A stretch of DNA of 64,000 nt, taken from positions 21,356 to 85,355 of the forward strand of contig CAMVEL010000006.1 in assembly GCA_947166565.1 (NCBI GenBank), read 5' to 3'. Positions 8,118 through 16,025 of this stretch are shown here, one piece after another; positions within the stretch are counted from its first letter, which is position 1, and each line of letters opens with the position of its first letter. The translations under genes were made by a program, and so were the position numbers. Source of the stretch: an uncultured Erysipelotrichaceae bacterium. GTDB lineage: Bacteria; Bacillota_I; Bacilli_A; RFN20; CAG-826. A model generated the notes under the pieces. The model saw only the letters and a program-made list of their open reading frames with translations. It was not told the origin of the DNA and did no database searches.

Positions 8118-8651
8118 TCAGTTGGTCTTGGTGACGATATTGACTCCAACGTCAATTTGGACCTTCCTGTTAAACATCGGAACCTCCACGGTTATTTTCC
8201 TTTTATGAAGGTTTTTCTTAATGATTCTGCCTTCGATATCCTTTAAGGGGCCCGTAAGTATTCTTATGTTCTCTCCTTCAGTCAGTTCAATGTCACTTAT
8301 CTTGGTGTTTCTATTGTCATCTTTGTTATAAAGGATGTTGATCATTCTTTCCTCTTCTTGATTTAAAGGGGTGAAATAATATGTTTCTTTTCCTTGTCTA
8401 CCAAGCAGCTTAGTAAAGTCTGGCACCCAATATAAATCGAAAAATAGCTGTTTGACGTCATCGGTCTCTACGAATACATATCCGGGAAAACACTTCTCAG
8501 TATATTCCCTATACTTACAATTGTACTTACGTAAAGTTGTTCTTGTTGGAGTAAATACATCAAAAGATTCAGATCTATTCGTATTAAAACGATTGATGTC
8601 ATTGATGACTTTCTCTTCTTCTCCCGTTTTAACTTGAATTACGTAATACAT
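8118..8651 (-). CDS. loaP: LoaP-type NusG-family transcription antiterminator
   Basis: 177 residues from ATG 8651; the frame is open 23 codons further but homology starts at MYYVIQVKTGEEEKV. The N-terminal NGN domain (about 1-105: WY-like start, CFPGYVFVETDDVK, WVPDFTKLLG) is followed by a KOW domain (about 120-177: LTEGENIRILTGPLKDIEGRI, then VQIDVGVNIV). Short NusG paralogues inside polysaccharide or antibiotic clusters of Bacillota belong to the LoaP group, which load on RNA polymerase via leader RNA hairpins and suppress termination over long operons. Its place between the assembly genes and the transferase operon fits. RfaH or UpxY-like function is the same in essence; the name rests on context. 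Confidence 0.82.
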   Translation of the reverse strand: MYYVIQVKTGEEEKVINDINRFNTNRSESFDVFTPTRTTLRKYNCKYREYTEKCFPGYVFVETDDVKQLFFDLYWVPDFTKLLGRQGKETYYFTPLNQEEERMINILYNKDDNRNTKISDIELTEGENIRILTGPLKDIEGRIIKKNLHKRKITVEVPMFNRKVQIDVGVNIVTKTN

Positions 8652-8833
8652 GTTGCTTCTCTTTTTTTGTTGTATGAAAGACCTTCCGTCATGTGTATAT
8701 CTACATGGCGGTGACGTCATTAAGCCATTCAGCGTGCCACAGGCTTCAAGGAAGGGGACTTAAGACGGTTTGGGAAGGCTTTTATTTCGTCAAAAAGACG
8801 GGATAATCAGCCTTTCCCTCATAGTTTTTCTTT

Positions 8834-8885
8834 CCTCAAAGGTTCTTAAGGAATATAAAGAATTATATTCTTTAAGGCCTTGAGG
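8834..8885. repeat. Long near-perfect hairpin upstream of loaP
   Basis: A 52-base inverted repeat. The outer arms are CCTCAA(A)GG and CCTTGAGG; the inner arms are CTTAAGGAATAT and ATATTCTTTAAG (11 pairs plus one G-T) around AAAGAATT. There is no T tract on either strand, so it is not a standard terminator. It sits between the surface-protein gene and loaP, both minus strand, and could attenuate, protect or process the transcript. Confidence 0.65.
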
Positions 8886-8981
8886 CACCTTAATTATGGA
8901 CTTATTAAGGGATAATGCAACAAAAATAGAGAATCGATATACAATTAAGAGAAGAGAAAAAGCCGATTATATCCCATTAAA

Positions 8982-10265
8982 TCAAGATTCTTTTGAACGG
9001 ATTTTTCTCCGCCTAAGAATCATGAATAACCAAGTTCCAATTCCTAATAGTCCGAATAGGAAGATAACGAAAAAGGAAAGGAATGTCTTGTTGCCAAAGA
9101 AAGAGAAATCGATGTTGAAAGAACGTTTTTCTCCAGTTTTTGGATCAATCCCAGCACTATAGCAAATCGCATTCCATTTCTCGTTGACTGAGTAGGTTCC
9201 GGACTTTGGAACCGCTGGGTTATACTCACCATTGATGTAGGCGTCTCCGCCATAATCAAGAATCTTGACGTTTTTGAGGTCTTCGTTTGAAGCAGATTTG
9301 TTCTTAAACCATGTGTTAAACAAATTGCTTATCGTCGTTGAGTCGACTCCATTCGACGGTTCTTTACCGTAGGTAAGGTAAGCTTCTACAACCTTACCAA
9401 GAAGATAAGCATCTGCGTTAGAAACGTTGACTGTATTAATTTCGGTCCAGTCTTTATCAATCATCGGATTAGCTTCATAGCATAAGCCATACGTAGCCAT
9501 CGCTATTGGAGCTTCGGAAGCGATGATGAAATTATGGTCTTTGCTAGAAGACATCCTCAGGAAGGAGATGCTTCTTACTTCTTTAGGAATATCGACGTAA
9601 TAATAGTTGCGATTATCAAATATATTCGTTATTTTAGACATTACGGTATAGCCATAATCGTCCTCGTCGCATTCGTAATAGACGACGTTTTGATACGGTG
9701 TGCCCCATGGATCAAGATCGTAAAAGGATTGGTTTTCGTTTCTTAGCCAGACCCTTTGGGTGGCCGCGGTGGCATCAAGGTTATCTTTTATCTTGTTTCC
9801 GTAATAACCAAAGCCAACGGCTTCTTCGTTTGAAGAATCCAAATCTAAACAAACGTAGTTATAGCTATCTTTTAGCAAAGGTGACCAATCTGAAAACCAA
9901 GAATCTATAACGAGAGTTCCATTATCTTCCTGATATATGCCAAATATATTTGGGGACGATCCATTAAATAAAGGAATCTCCTCTGAAGTTTGGAAAATAC
10001 CATTATCTATATAAACAAGAGGAACCTTGACCACTTCTTTATTCGGGTCCTCGTATTGAAAGGCATAACCTTCCGTTGTCTCATCTTGTTCAAGGTTTAA
10101 AGATAGGTCTACATAAAGGGCTTTGTCGTAGGTTATTACTTCCCAAGCCTTGATGTTCTTTATAGAAGACAACGAATAAGAAAGAGAGGAAACAAGAGTT
10201 AACAAAGCCGAAAATAAGGTAATGCCCTTTATGGTTTGGCTATTGATGATTCCTTTCTTCTTCAT
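8982..10265 (-). CDS. Membrane-anchored surface protein of unknown function in the polysaccharide locus
   Basis: 427 residues, not recognised. A basic N-terminus and one hydrophobic segment (about 12-35) act as signal/anchor; a second hydrophobic segment near the C-terminus (about 395-418, FLSFFVIFLFGLLGIGTWLF) is followed by RRRKIRSKES, so the ~360-residue middle should face outwards. The middle has aromatic-rich, beta-like stretches (VWLRNENQSFYDLDPWG, YYYVDIPKEVRSISFLRMSS) vaguely like starch-binding modules of the CBM25/26 type; this is a weak guess. No ribosome binding site is visible, and a terminator ends only about 8 bases before the start codon. Located just before loaP. Confidence 0.65.
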   Translation of the reverse strand: MKKKGIINSQTIKGITLFSALLTLVSSLSYSLSSIKNIKAWEVITYDKALYVDLSLNLEQDETTEGYAFQYEDPNKEVVKVPLVYIDNGIFQTSEEIPLFNGSSPNIFGIYQEDNGTLVIDSWFSDWSPLLKDSYNYVCLDLDSSNEEAVGFGYYGNKIKDNLDATAATQRVWLRNENQSFYDLDPWGTPYQNVVYYECDEDDYGYTVMSKITNIFDNRNYYYVDIPKEVRSISFLRMSSSKDHNFIIASEAPIAMATYGLCYEANPMIDKDWTEINTVNVSNADAYLLGKVVEAYLTYGKEPSNGVDSTTISNLFNTWFKNKSASNEDLKNVKILDYGGDAYINGEYNPAVPKSGTYSVNEKWNAICYSAGIDPKTGEKRSFNIDFSFFGNKTFLSFFVIFLFGLLGIGTWLFMILRRRKIRSKES

Positions 10266-10270
10266 AAAGT

Positions 10271-10292
10271 AAAAAGCGGGTCGAACCCGCTT
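10271..10292 (-). terminator. Rho-independent terminator between the CpsD-like gene and the surface-protein gene
   Basis: On the minus strand AAGCGGG-TTCGA-CCCGCTT is followed by TTTTTAC. It ends about 6 bases before the next start codon (10265), so it would cut the operon in two unless antiterminated. Confidence 0.75.
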
Positions 10293-10298
10293 AAAGAG

Positions 10299-10916
10299 TT
10301 ATTTGAGGAGGACGACCTTTGCAAGAGGAAGCTCTTCCTGCTTGCAATAGCAAGAAGCTTCATATATGTCTTGCTTACGGGTTTTATTACGTTCAGTAAG
10401 AAGAACAACCGCGTTTAGGACATCCTTAAAGAGAACGATTTCCTTATGTTTCTTAATAGAAGGAAGAAGGATGATGACATGGTCGAATTGTTCCTTCTTC
10501 TCGTTGATTATCTTATGAACGTTGCCTTCTTTGATATAAGCGCTAGGATAGACTTCCTTTTGGAAGCAATAGCAAGAGACGGATTTATCTAATTCATATT
10601 GCTCTGCGTTTTTGTTCTCGCCTTTTCCTAAGACAACGGAAAGAGATGGATTATAAAGATTCGCGTCGATGATAATTGCAGAAGCGCCATTTAATGCATA
10701 AGCGTCCGCGAAGCCTTTGGCAAAGCGCGCGGATAATTCATCGTTGTTAATCGAGGTTACGGCGATAACCTTGGTTTCGAAGGAGACACCGATCTCGTTT
10801 TGAAGGGTAGTTAGCCTTTGCTGAAGGTCTTCCCTTTCCTTGACGTTAAGGAGGTTGTTGTTGGTTCTTTCTTTCTTCTTATCGGAGAAACAATTGAAGA
10901 TACTGTTGCCTTTCAT
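10299..10916 (-). CDS. Degenerate CpsD/BY-kinase-like protein lacking ATP-binding motifs
   Basis: 205 residues with a good ribosome binding site (AGGAGG). The fold matches the CpsD/CapB/YwqD tyrosine autokinase family: KVIAVTSINNDELSARFAKG near residue 48 aligns with the P-loop strand, and AIIIDANLYNPSL near residue 82 aligns with the Walker A' DAD-R-P motif. However the P-loop GEGKST is replaced by NNDELS, the Walker B aspartate is replaced (HVIILLPS), and no C-terminal tyrosine cluster is present. It should not bind ATP in the usual way. It directly follows the CpsC-like partner, so it probably acts as a structural or regulatory pseudokinase for chain-length control. Confidence 0.75.
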   Translation of the reverse strand: MKGNSIFNCFSDKKKERTNNNLLNVKEREDLQQRLTTLQNEIGVSFETKVIAVTSINNDELSARFAKGFADAYALNGASAIIIDANLYNPSLSVVLGKGENKNAEQYELDKSVSCYCFQKEVYPSAYIKEGNVHKIINEKKEQFDHVIILLPSIKKHKEIVLFKDVLNAVVLLTERNKTRKQDIYEASCYCKQEELPLAKVVLLK

Positions 10917-10936
10917 GTTCGCTTTCCTCCTTTTTC

Positions 10937-11653
10937 TTATTTGGCACTGGCCTTGATCTCAAAGCCATCCGCGCCTAGGTTATAGATGTCTTTATAATCC
11001 CAAACTTCATCGGAAAGAATCTCATCGATGAATGGGAGGGCAAGGGCGATAACTAAACCCGCGGCAAGGGCGATTACGAAATATTTGTTCTCACTGCTAG
11101 ACTTGCTAACCTTAGCAGCCTGTTTGGCAGTGATGTTAGGCATATTTGCCTTCTGTTTGAAGGCACTCACCAAGAACGGGGAAGTCGCATCAAGAATCTT
11201 TTGGGGAACGAGGGAATCCGTGGAAGTATAGGAAAAAGTTAGGTTGATGGAATTGGTGGCCAAAGAACCAACAGAGATCCTAGAGTAGATCTCATCCGCG
11301 GTGATTTCCGCACCATTCGCATGTTTTGTTCCGTCCGTCTTTAAAGCTTTCGCGGCTTCGGTATAAACATAATGGGTTTCGGCCTCCCCCCCTTCTGGAG
11401 TGACCGTATAGGAGAGTTTGCTATCCTTTAAGGAGTTTTGGATAATCGCGTATTGGGTCGCGTTGATGACAGCCGTATTGGATAAGGTAAATGAACTCGC
11501 GTAGGTCTTTGTCATCATCGTCTGGGTAACGATTAACGAGGCTAAAGCGATTGGGATAAAGATAAGTATAATGCCTAGATAACGTCTTATTATCGTAAGC
11601 CAAATTGTTTTTAGGGAAATAGTTCTCTGATAGGGTTCCATAGTCTTAAACAT
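10937..11653 (-). CDS. Wzz/CpsC-like polysaccharide chain-length determinant
   Basis: 238 residues. Two transmembrane helices (about 25-50 and 192-212) bracket an extracellular domain, as in YveK/CpsC modulators that control chain length and partner a BY-kinase. The N-terminus has the basic SLKTIWLTIIRRYLGIILIF; the second helix is followed by a short cytoplasmic tail DEILSDEVWDYKDIYNLG. The start is uncertain: ATG at 11653 lies 1 base from AAGGAGG and ATG at 11641 lies 13 bases from it. An own promoter is visible upstream, so this gene may begin a transcript separate from the capD-transferase pair. Confidence 0.85.
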   Translation of the reverse strand: MFKTMEPYQRTISLKTIWLTIIRRYLGIILIFIPIALASLIVTQTMMTKTYASSFTLSNTAVINATQYAIIQNSLKDSKLSYTVTPEGGEAETHYVYTEAAKALKTDGTKHANGAEITADEIYSRISVGSLATNSINLTFSYTSTDSLVPQKILDATSPFLVSAFKQKANMPNITAKQAAKVSKSSSENKYFVIALAAGLVIALALPFIDEILSDEVWDYKDIYNLGADGFEIKASAK

Positions 11654-11676
11654 TCCTCCTTGAGGATATCCACGTC

Positions 11677-11707
11677 ATTATAGCACGCATAAGAGGGCGC
11701 GTGTCGA
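11677..11707 (-). promoter_or_regulatory. Promoter upstream of the chain-length gene
   Basis: Minus strand: extended -10 TGCTATAAT (TATAAT at 11682-11677) and a TCGACA -35-like box at 11707-11702 with a long 19-bp spacer. It lies between the first sugar transferase gene and the chain-length gene. Confidence 0.6.
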
Positions 11708-11738
11708 GCAAAATAATCCTAGGGGAATCGCCCGATAA

Positions 11739-12362
11739 TCAACTCTGTTTTCCTTCCAAAACGTCTTTATGGGAAAGGGCCCTAAAGAACGTGAGAAAGA
11801 TTATTTTTATATCAAGCCATAAGGAAAAATGCTCTAGGTAATGCTTATCAAGGTCCGCTTTTTCTTCAATTGAAACTTTATCTCTCCCATTTATTTGGGC
11901 GTATCCCGTTAACTCTGGACGAATTACTTGAACGTTTCTTTTATTACGTTCTTTAATCAAGTCTTCTTGACTCCATAAAGCTGGACGAGGCCCAACGAAA
12001 GACATATGCCCAACAAAAATGTTGAACAATTGAGGAAGTTCATCTAGAGATGATTTCCTAAGGAATTTGCCTACATGGGTTATGTATTTTTCTGGATTCT
12101 CCAATAAATGGGTAGGAACATCCCTAGGAGTGTTGACGTTCATACTGCGTAATTTCAGGATTAGAAACTCCTTATTGTTTTTACCAATACGCCTTTGACG
12201 GAATATGGGAAATCCTCTTGTATCTATTAGAACAATAAAGAAAAGGATTATGAATAACGGAGAAAGAATGAGAATGAATACAAATGAGAAAATGATATCG
12301 AAAAGACTTTTAAATGGTAGGTACATCCTTTGCCTTATAGACAAAACGGAATCCTTTTTCAT
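11739..12362 (-). CDS. Initiating sugar transferase, first copy
   Basis: 207 residues of the bacterial sugar transferase family: one hydrophobic membrane segment (about 20-48), then FRQRRIGKNNKEFLILKLRS, SSLDELPQLFNIFVGHMSFVGPRP and ELTGYAQINGRD. It should move a sugar-phosphate from a UDP-sugar to undecaprenyl phosphate. It overlaps the 4,6-dehydratase gene by ATGA, the classic arrangement in which the dehydratase product feeds the initiating enzyme. About half identical by eye to the copy at 6006-6650, so the locus may prime two glycans or hold an older and a newer initiating enzyme. Confidence 0.92.
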   Translation of the reverse strand: MKKDSVLSIRQRMYLPFKSLFDIIFSFVFILILSPLFIILFFIVLIDTRGFPIFRQRRIGKNNKEFLILKLRSMNVNTPRDVPTHLLENPEKYITHVGKFLRKSSLDELPQLFNIFVGHMSFVGPRPALWSQEDLIKERNKRNVQVIRPELTGYAQINGRDKVSIEEKADLDKHYLEHFSLWLDIKIIFLTFFRALSHKDVLEGKQS

Positions 12363-14221
12363 TTAGCTCCGTTCTCGGTAATCCGATATGTTGTAATAAC
12401 TTGAGAAAGAAGTTCTTTAACGTCTTTGGTTTCTTCCATTTCGAAGACTTTGGAGATGGTTTTGATATCGTCTTCAATTGGATGAGCGGCCTCTTTTTCC
12501 TCTACATAGATACGTTTATTCGCCGTCTTGGTTTGATGCTCGGTATCAAGGAGCAATTCCTCGAAGAGTTTCTCGCCAGGACGAAGACCGGTTTCGACTA
12601 TATCGATGTCAACATAAGGAACAAGCCCTGCCTGACGGATAAGTTTTTCAGCAAGATTAAGGATCTTAACGGGTTTACCCATATCGAGGATGAAAATCTC
12701 TCCGCCTTCTGCGAACAAACCGCATTGAAGGATAAGGGAAACCGCTTCAGGAATGGTCATGAAATAACGGATGATCTCTTTATCCGTAATGGTAATTGGT
12801 CCCCCTGCTTCAATCTGTTTTTTAAATAATGGGACGACCGAACCATTAGACCCAAGAACATTACCGAATCTAACCGCGGCATAGGCGGTATTTTTGGATT
12901 TTTCACTGAAATATTGGATGATGGTCTCCGCGAAGCGTTTGGTGGCACCCATGACGTTCGTTGGTCTGACCGCCTTATCGGTGGAGACCAAAACCATCTT
13001 CTTTACCTTATATTTATCCGCGAGTCTAGCGACGTTATATGTTCCTATGACATTGGTCCTGATAGCCTCAGCAGGGCTATCTTCCATCAAAGGAACATGT
13101 TTATAGGCCGCGGCGTGATAAATATAATCTGGTCTATATTTCTTGATGATTTGTTCAACCCTAAAGTCGTTATAGGTTGAACCAATTAAGGTGACGAGCT
13201 TAATATCCTTGATATCTTCTTCCCTCATCTTCCTAACTAATTCCATCTGGATATCGTAGGTGGAATTCTCGTAGATATCGAATAAGACCAATGTAGAAGG
13301 ATGGGTAGCAAATATCTGCCTAACCAATTCGGAACCGATTGAGCCTCCCGCGCCTGTGACCATCACGGTCTTGCCATGAAGCATACCCTTAACCTCATGG
13401 TTATCAAGTTTGATGGGTTCGCGGCAAAGAAGATCATCGAGGTTAACCGAGATCATCCTCTTGTCGTTAGGCCCTTCCATCTCGCTGATTAACGGCATAC
13501 GCCTAACCCTAACTGGGCAGGAATCAAGAAGGTTAAGAATCTCATGAAGTCTGTCATAAGAGATCTTGCTCATCGCGATGATGACCTCTTCCGCGTGGAA
13601 AAAATCAACGATCTTGGATATTTCGCTTATTGGGCCTTTAACGGGGATGTTCGCGAACAATCCACCGATTTTATTTGGATCATCATCGACGATCGCGACG
13701 ATTTGGTTATGGTTATCCTTGTTCCTTCTAGATTCATCGACGACGACTTTCCCGGTCGCTCCCGCGCCAATAACAATGGTAGGAACCTTTTTCTCTTTGC
13801 TCCTAATGATACCCGCAAGATTAAAGACGCGGACCAAAACGCGAAGAGAGGGATGGATAAAGAAACTAGAGACAAAGCCAAGTAACCAAGAAGGGAAGAA
13901 TAGACTAATGCGAGGTAAAGAAGGAATAACCGCGATGCAGATTAAGCCGATTAGATGGACGCCTAAGACAATAGCCATAATCCTCATGCATTCGAATAAG
14001 CCTATTTCTGTGGTGATGATCTTATAGACCTTGAAGATAAGGAAAAGGATAACGATGGAAGCCGCGATTGAGGCGGAATAGATCATTATAGGGGTTAGAT
14101 TAGGCTGGAATTCATCGACATCATAGAAAGAAAAAAAGGCCAAAACGGAGAGGCCAAAGGCGACGATTAGGTCAGCGATAAGATAAAGGAAATGAAGATT
14201 GGGATGGCTTTTGAGTTTCAT
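12359..14221 (-). CDS. Membrane-bound UDP-sugar 4,6-dehydratase (CapD/PglF/WbpM family)
   Basis: 620 residues from ATG 14221; a TTG three codons upstream is possible, but no clear ribosome binding site favours it. Four transmembrane helices (about 10-115) are followed by a first Rossmann domain (TIVIGAGATGKVVVDES) and the catalytic SDR domain (MVTGAGGSIGSELVRQIF near 290). The active site has TDKAVRPTNVMGATKR, in which the usual Tyr of YxxxK is Met, as expected for long membrane-type UDP-GlcNAc 4,6-dehydratases. The product UDP-4-keto-6-deoxy sugar is the precursor of bacillosamine, QuiNAc and FucNAc. First gene of the locus. Confidence 0.92.
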   Translation of the reverse strand: MKLKSHPNLHFLYLIADLIVAFGLSVLAFFSFYDVDEFQPNLTPIMIYSASIAASIVILFLIFKVYKIITTEIGLFECMRIMAIVLGVHLIGLICIAVIPSLPRISLFFPSWLLGFVSSFFIHPSLRVLVRVFNLAGIIRSKEKKVPTIVIGAGATGKVVVDESRRNKDNHNQIVAIVDDDPNKIGGLFANIPVKGPISEISKIVDFFHAEEVIIAMSKISYDRLHEILNLLDSCPVRVRRMPLISEMEGPNDKRMISVNLDDLLCREPIKLDNHEVKGMLHGKTVMVTGAGGSIGSELVRQIFATHPSTLVLFDIYENSTYDIQMELVRKMREEDIKDIKLVTLIGSTYNDFRVEQIIKKYRPDYIYHAAAYKHVPLMEDSPAEAIRTNVIGTYNVARLADKYKVKKMVLVSTDKAVRPTNVMGATKRFAETIIQYFSEKSKNTAYAAVRFGNVLGSNGSVVPLFKKQIEAGGPITITDKEIIRYFMTIPEAVSLILQCGLFAEGGEIFILDMGKPVKILNLAEKLIRQAGLVPYVDIDIVETGLRPGEKLFEELLLDTEHQTKTANKRIYVEEKEAAHPIEDDIKTISKVFEMEETKDVKELLSQVITTYRITENGAK

Positions 14222-14306
14222 AAGTATCAAGTAATGATATCCAAGATAAGGGAGAAGGGACTCTCCTCCTCTTCTTGCGTCAATAACTTTAGTCTAACCA
14301 GCAGGG

Positions 14307-14326
14307 GATAACAAGATTTTGTTATC
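14307..14326. repeat. Perfect hairpin GATAACAA/TTGTTATC
   Basis: An 8-bp stem with a 4-base loop in the gap between the fucose isomerase-like gene and the capD-like gene. No T tract; it may be an operator for the capD promoter or a transcript-end structure. Confidence 0.5.
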
Positions 14327-14334
14327 TTTGGCTT

Positions 14335-14374
14335 AAGCAAAGTGCAAGGAAAATAGGGTTTCCGCGCTTTGCTT
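14335..14374 (-). terminator. Hairpin after the fucose isomerase-like gene
   Basis: AAGCAAAGTGC (14335-14345) pairs with GCGCTTTGCTT (14364-14374), 11 pairs with one mismatch or wobble, starting 16 bases after the stop codon. A long T tract is missing, so termination efficiency is uncertain. Confidence 0.5.
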
Positions 14375-14390
14375 AATGCCATAGAAAGCC

Positions 14391-15872
14391 TTATTTCTTG
14401 AAAGGGTTCTCACTCTTATAAGGGAGAGAGGAAGGCTGGTTATAACCGATAAGTTCAACGCCTAGATATTTGAAGACCTCGAAGATGGTCTTGCCATAAT
14501 GACCAAAGGCCACCGCGCCGTGATGGGGGAAGCCGTTTTCGATTAGGACATGCCTATAGAACCTAGCCATCTCGGGTATTGCGAATACGGCGATAGATCC
14601 AAATGAATGGGTAGAAACAGGGAGGATCTCTCCTTCTGCAACATAAGCTAGAAGATGGTTATCCGCGGTAGATTGCAATCTATAGAAAGTGATATCACCT
14701 GGCTTGATATCTCCTTCTAAGGTACCATTCGTGACTTCCTTTGGAAGGCTTCTAGCCATGATCTTTTGATAACGCATCTCGGGATTGCAAAGTAGCCTTG
14801 AACAGGTGTTGCCACAATGGAAGCCCATGAAGGTATCGTCGAATTTGTAATTGAATTTACCTTCAATGTCATTCTTATATAGTTCCTTTGGAAGGGTATT
14901 ATTGATATCCAATAAGGTAACCGCGTCTTCTGCGATGCAGGTTCCGATATATTCGGACAAACACCCATAGATATCGACTTCACAAGATACGGGGATTCCT
15001 CTTCCGGTTAACCTAGAATTAACATAGCAAGGAACAAAACCAAACATGGTTTGGAAGGCTGGCCAGCACTTGGAAGCTATCGCGACATATTCCCTATATC
15101 CTTTATGGTTATCGATCCAATCAAGAAGGGTCAATTCATATTGGGCTAACTTAGGAAGGATGGAAGGAATCTTATTCCCGTTACCTAATTCCTTCTTCAT
15201 ATCTTCTACTACTTCAGGAATACGTGGATCGCCTTCATGTTTCTTAAATGATTCGAAGAGGTCAAGCTCACTGTTTTCCTCGATTTCAACATCTAGGTTA
15301 TATAGCTGCTTGATTGGCGCGTTACAGGCAAGGAAGTTCTGTGGTCTAGGACCAAAGGAAATAATCTTGAGTTTGCTTAGTCCTATTAAGACTCTTGCGA
15401 TTGGCAAGAATTCATGGAGTCTATCCGCGAGGTCATCCGCGTCTCCAACAGGATTCTTGGGGATATAGGCTTTGATATTACGGAGTTTGAGGTTATAGGA
15501 AGCGTTAAGAAGACCGCAGTAAGCATCGCCCCTATCGGAAGAGAGAACTTCGATATTCTCTTCTTCCGCGGCGATAAACATCTTTGGACCATCGAAATGT
15601 TTGGCTAATAATGTTTCGGAGATCTCTGGCCCAAAATTACCTAGATAAACGCATAAGGCATTGCAACCATGAGATTTGATATCGTCAAGAGATTTGACCA
15701 TATCTATCTCCGATTCAAAGATGCAAATCGGGCATTCATAGATATCGTCTTGGTTGTATTTCTTCTTATAGGCTTCCACAAGGGCTTTCCTTCTTCTTAT
15801 GGAAAGCTCAATCGGAAAACAATCGCGACTGACAGCGACAATACCTAATTTAACGGATGGGACATTATTCAT
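14391..15872 (-). CDS. L-fucose/L-arabinose isomerase family protein
   Basis: 493 residues with AAGGAGA upstream of the ATG. The order matches the L-fucose isomerase-like family: a substrate/oligomer domain (about 1-170, KLGIVAVSRDCFPIELS), a middle domain with ISFGPRPQNFLACNAP, and the C-terminal FucI domain containing the metal ligands, likely the Glu of SCEVDIYGCLSEYIG, an Asp in TLLDINN and the His of GFHCGNT. Members isomerise aldoses such as L-fucose to the ketose; some act on other sugars, and no fuculose kinase or aldolase is next to it. It has its own palindromic operator and is separated by a terminator from the amino-sugar operon upstream. Confidence 0.82.
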   Translation of the reverse strand: MNNVPSVKLGIVAVSRDCFPIELSIRRRKALVEAYKKKYNQDDIYECPICIFESEIDMVKSLDDIKSHGCNALCVYLGNFGPEISETLLAKHFDGPKMFIAAEEENIEVLSSDRGDAYCGLLNASYNLKLRNIKAYIPKNPVGDADDLADRLHEFLPIARVLIGLSKLKIISFGPRPQNFLACNAPIKQLYNLDVEIEENSELDLFESFKKHEGDPRIPEVVEDMKKELGNGNKIPSILPKLAQYELTLLDWIDNHKGYREYVAIASKCWPAFQTMFGFVPCYVNSRLTGRGIPVSCEVDIYGCLSEYIGTCIAEDAVTLLDINNTLPKELYKNDIEGKFNYKFDDTFMGFHCGNTCSRLLCNPEMRYQKIMARSLPKEVTNGTLEGDIKPGDITFYRLQSTADNHLLAYVAEGEILPVSTHSFGSIAVFAIPEMARFYRHVLIENGFPHHGAVAFGHYGKTIFEVFKYLGVELIGYNQPSSLPYKSENPFKK

Positions 15873-15907
15873 GGTTATGTATCTCCTTAATTCTTATCTC
15901 GAGATGA

Positions 15908-15928
15908 TTATGGTTGAATCAATCATAA
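15908..15928. promoter_or_regulatory. 21-bp near-palindromic operator upstream of the isomerase gene
   Basis: TTATG-G-TTGA-A-TCAA-T-CATAA reads almost the same on both strands (18 of 21 positions). It ends about 35 bases upstream of the isomerase start codon, where a repressor would cover the promoter or early transcript. A size of 16-21 bp with a symmetric centre is typical of LacI- or GntR-type sugar regulators. No such regulator gene is in the window. Confidence 0.6.
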
Positions 15929-15971
15929 ACCAAAACGATTTATTTACCTAAAATAATAGGCATTTAAGTTA

Positions 15972-16009
15972 AAAAGAAAAAACCTCTAAACGTTTCAAAC
16001 GTCTAAAGG
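15972..16009 (-). terminator. Terminator of the nagA-ROK-kinase operon
   Basis: Minus strand: a 13-bp stem CCTTTAGACGTTT / AAACGTTTAGAGG with two G-U pairs, followed by TTTTTTCTTTTT. Only the minus-strand RNA can form the wobbles, which fixes the direction. Confidence 0.85.
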
Positions 16010-16025
16010 CTAGGAACAGTGAGTT

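Noticed and set aside
8896..9162. 88-codon plus-strand frame
   Set aside because: Mostly antisense to the end of the surface protein gene, with a Lys/Arg-rich shadow composition.
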